Assembly: GCA_027067035.1 (NCBI GenBank) | Contig: JAMOMO010000426.1 | Location: 1 to 24,638, forward strand | Source of the DNA: Desulfobulbaceae bacterium | GTDB taxonomy: Bacteria; Desulfobacterota; Desulfobulbia; Desulfobulbales; Desulfocapsaceae | Direction of reading: 5' to 3' | Length of the DNA: 24,638 nt | Part shown: one piece after another, positions 23,194 through 24,638 of the stretch | How the letters are laid out: every line of letters starts with the position of its first letter | Position numbering within the stretch: position 1 is the stretch's first letter | Notes under the pieces: model-generated | What the model saw: the letters and a program-made list of their open reading frames with translations, nothing else | What the model was told of the DNA's origin: nothing | Database searches by the model: none | Position numbers and translations under genes: made by a program

Positions 23194-23221
23194 ATTATAC
23201 ACGGCTTTTCAGCTATGTAAA
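23194..23221 (-). promoter_or_regulatory. strong sigma70-like promoter for tat peptide-fdhABC
   Basis: On the minus strand, TTTACA (23216-23221) and a perfect TATAAT (23194-23199) are spaced by 16 bp. The expected start near 23187 gives a leader of about 35 nt with a good ribosome site before the 62-aa gene. It lies in the 84-bp gap after torD, so the structural genes can be expressed independently of the two upstream genes. Confidence 0.65.
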
Positions 23222-23236
23222 TCAAATCTCACTGTT

Positions 23237-23872
23237 TCACTCCGGTGCCGTATAATCCGGCTGCTTTTCAAAAAGGCCACGTTCAAGGTCGAGGTAGGCA
23301 TCAAGGAAGGAGATACATTTCTGATAGAACGGGGCATCAGCTGTTGCAGTGATCCGTGTTTTGATCTGGCGCACCGTCGGGACAAGAAACTGCTGTAAAA
23401 GCTGCTCCTGCAGGTGATTGCTGTCTTCTCCGTCCTGCTGCCCCTGTATCAGTCTGATCAGGGCATCCAGCATGATGATGAGGGTGTCTTCCGGGTCGTC
23501 CACACCGCGTTCCCTGATAATCTCTCCCTGCTTCAGGATATCCCGCAGGGTAACCAGGCTGGGCCCGAAACTCTTGCCGTCAATGTAATAGCTTGCCGTG
23601 AGGGGGAGGAGATCCCTGCTGTAGGGGTCAACAAAAAGCCGGTAATGTTCATCCCTGATCTCTTGCAGGCTTTTTTGTGAGAGTATTTCGCTGAGTTCGC
23701 GGATGGCCGTGTCCAGCTTCAGATTCACCTGCTCCTTTCCCAGTGCCGCAAAGATTCCACGCCAGCGGCTTAATCTCTCGGAATCGGGGCTGTCCTGGAA
23801 GAACGATTTCAGGAGATCCAGAAAACGGAGTCGTACCCGGCAGAGGTCCCGGTTGCTGATATCAGTCTGCAT
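23237..23872 (-). CDS. TorD-family chaperone for formate dehydrogenase
   Basis: A 211-residue all-helical cytoplasmic protein with the TorD/DmsD signature: EHYRLFVDPYSRDLLPLTAS (central Y..LF.....LPL..S), followed by YYIDGKSFG and a DDPEDTLIIMLDAL helix corresponding to the conserved E-P-x-D-H region. These chaperones bind the Tat signal of a molybdoenzyme and hold it until cofactor insertion is complete. The obvious client is FdhA three genes downstream. The start is two bases after the stop of the ferredoxin-like gene and has no clear ribosome site, so translation is probably coupled. Confidence 0.85.
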   Translation of the reverse strand: MQTDISNRDLCRVRLRFLDLLKSFFQDSPDSERLSRWRGIFAALGKEQVNLKLDTAIRELSEILSQKSLQEIRDEHYRLFVDPYSRDLLPLTASYYIDGKSFGPSLVTLRDILKQGEIIRERGVDDPEDTLIIMLDALIRLIQGQQDGEDSNHLQEQLLQQFLVPTVRQIKTRITATADAPFYQKCISFLDAYLDLERGLFEKQPDYTAPE

Positions 23873-23874
23873 AG

Positions 23875-24638
23875 TTATTTTTTATGAGATTCATAGAGAG
23901 TCTGTACCCGGCAGCTGTCACAGTAGGAGAGCAGGTCATCATCAGGGTCCCAGAGGTTTTTTGCCGAGAGGATGGCCATGACTTTTTCCAGTGATTTCCG
24001 GGTGCCGAACACTTTTCCGCAGCCTTTGCATGTGGCAGGTTCAGCTTGGGCAATAATTTTCTGTTCAAAAAATGCTGTGTCAGGAAAGAGGCCCCGGCGG
24101 GTTGAGAGGGCACTTTCGGGACAGACCGTGATGCATGTTCCGCACTGCACGCAGAGTGCCGGGGTGTGGTTCAGGCTGTAGCTGCTGCTGTCGGCTGTGA
24201 GGGACTCCATGCGGCATTCGGTCACACAGGCAAGGCACTGGGTGCATCGTTTCTGGTCACAGAGTATTTCCCCGAAATCTTCAGTACAGTTGATGGGGCC
24301 GGGATGGGGTCTGGCTTCGTTGTTCTGCAGAAAAAACAGTATGATATCGAGAAGTTTTCTTCTACGGTTACTGTATGAAAAATCATGATACGGGACTGTT
24401 GCAGCAGAGCTTTTGTGTTCGGTGGCAAGAAATGACGGGATCTCCTCCAGAGGAAGCAGGTGCAGGGGCTGTTCTCCCCGGATTGCCTGGAGTAATTCGT
24501 TGCTGAACCGGATCTGTTTTGAGAGAGTGCTATCTTTTTTACCCAGGACAACGACTTGCCCGGCTCCCATGGCAGAGATGAGCAGAAGGTGCATGGCATG
24601 GAGTGCCGCCGGTTGCGGGTATTCCAGAAAGAAGGTGT
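23875..24638 (-). CDS. ferredoxin-like 4Fe-4S protein with C-terminal Cys pairs (5' end missing)
   Basis: The reading frame is open to the window edge: at least 253 residues are visible and the true start lies outside. After an N-terminal domain of unknown type come two ferredoxin clusters (CTQCLACVTEC with an earlier Cys, and CVQCGTCITVCP), then two CxxC pairs (CKGC ... about 35 residues ... CDSC) that could hold zinc or iron. An ATG at 24594 is possible, but the upstream codons continue in frame with plausible protein sequence. It is directly upstream of torD (2-bp gap) and probably a cytoplasmic electron-transfer or assembly factor for the dehydrogenase. I cannot name the family with certainty. 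Confidence 0.75.
   Translation of the reverse strand, partial: TFFLEYPQPAALHAMHLLLISAMGAGQVVVLGKKDSTLSKQIRFSNELLQAIRGEQPLHLLPLEEIPSFLATEHKSSAATVPYHDFSYSNRRRKLLDIILFFLQNNEARPHPGPINCTEDFGEILCDQKRCTQCLACVTECRMESLTADSSSYSLNHTPALCVQCGTCITVCPESALSTRRGLFPDTAFFEQKIIAQAEPATCKGCGKVFGTRKSLEKVMAILSAKNLWDPDDDLLSYCDSCRVQTLYESHKK

Overview
The window looks like a chromosomal segment of an anaerobic, respiring delta-proteobacterium. Desulfobacterota of the Desulfobulbus type is my best guess. The basis is gene content: a selenocysteine-containing periplasmic formate dehydrogenase with its own chaperone, an eight-haem exported cytochrome c, tungstate/molybdate handling genes, and several two-component systems. 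This is inference; no rRNA or other taxonomic marker lies in the window. I see no IS element, phage gene, tRNA, rRNA or CRISPR array.

Left part (1-5640): a plus-strand HD-type phosphohydrolase (87-986) faces a minus-strand run transcribed right to left: mobB, a TupA-like oxyanion-binding protein, a short signal peptidase I, a small membrane-anchored protein, an M3-family oligopeptidase and a 67-aa protein. A 307-bp gap with outward-facing signals separates this run from the next genes.

Middle (5942-11084, plus strand): the manganese exporter mntP, a seven-helix-type sensor kinase overlapping a response regulator with an ArsR-like winged helix, an octahaem cytochrome c ending in a strong terminator, a TetR-family regulator, and a DUF1566 lipoprotein. 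The same 17-bp motif sits in the promoter regions of tetR and the lipoprotein gene, so the two probably form one regulatory unit.

Centre (11139-15660): a ZraPSR-like envelope metal-stress module on the minus strand. The kinase zraS and the sigma54 activator zraR have a sigma70-type promoter. The output operon (a small SHOCT-domain membrane protein plus a Met/Gly-rich ZraP-like protein) has a near-consensus sigma54 -24/-12 promoter with two related 17-bp dyads about 130-175 bp upstream. Those dyads lie between this operon and a divergent 951-aa exported protein. That protein carries seven 42-residue Cys-rich repeats, each exactly 126 nt long, and a long C-terminal region I cannot assign. This locus is the most novel item in the window.

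Right part (18607-24638, minus strand): a formate dehydrogenase operon read right to left: a ferredoxin-like protein cut by the window edge, torD, a 62-aa twin-arginine peptide, fdhA (read through an in-frame UGA with a SECIS-like hairpin), fdhB and fdhC. A strong sigma70-like promoter lies before the twin-arginine peptide, and a 14-bp stem-loop lies between fdhB and fdhC. MobB and the TupA-like protein at the left could supply the Mo/W cofactor this enzyme needs.
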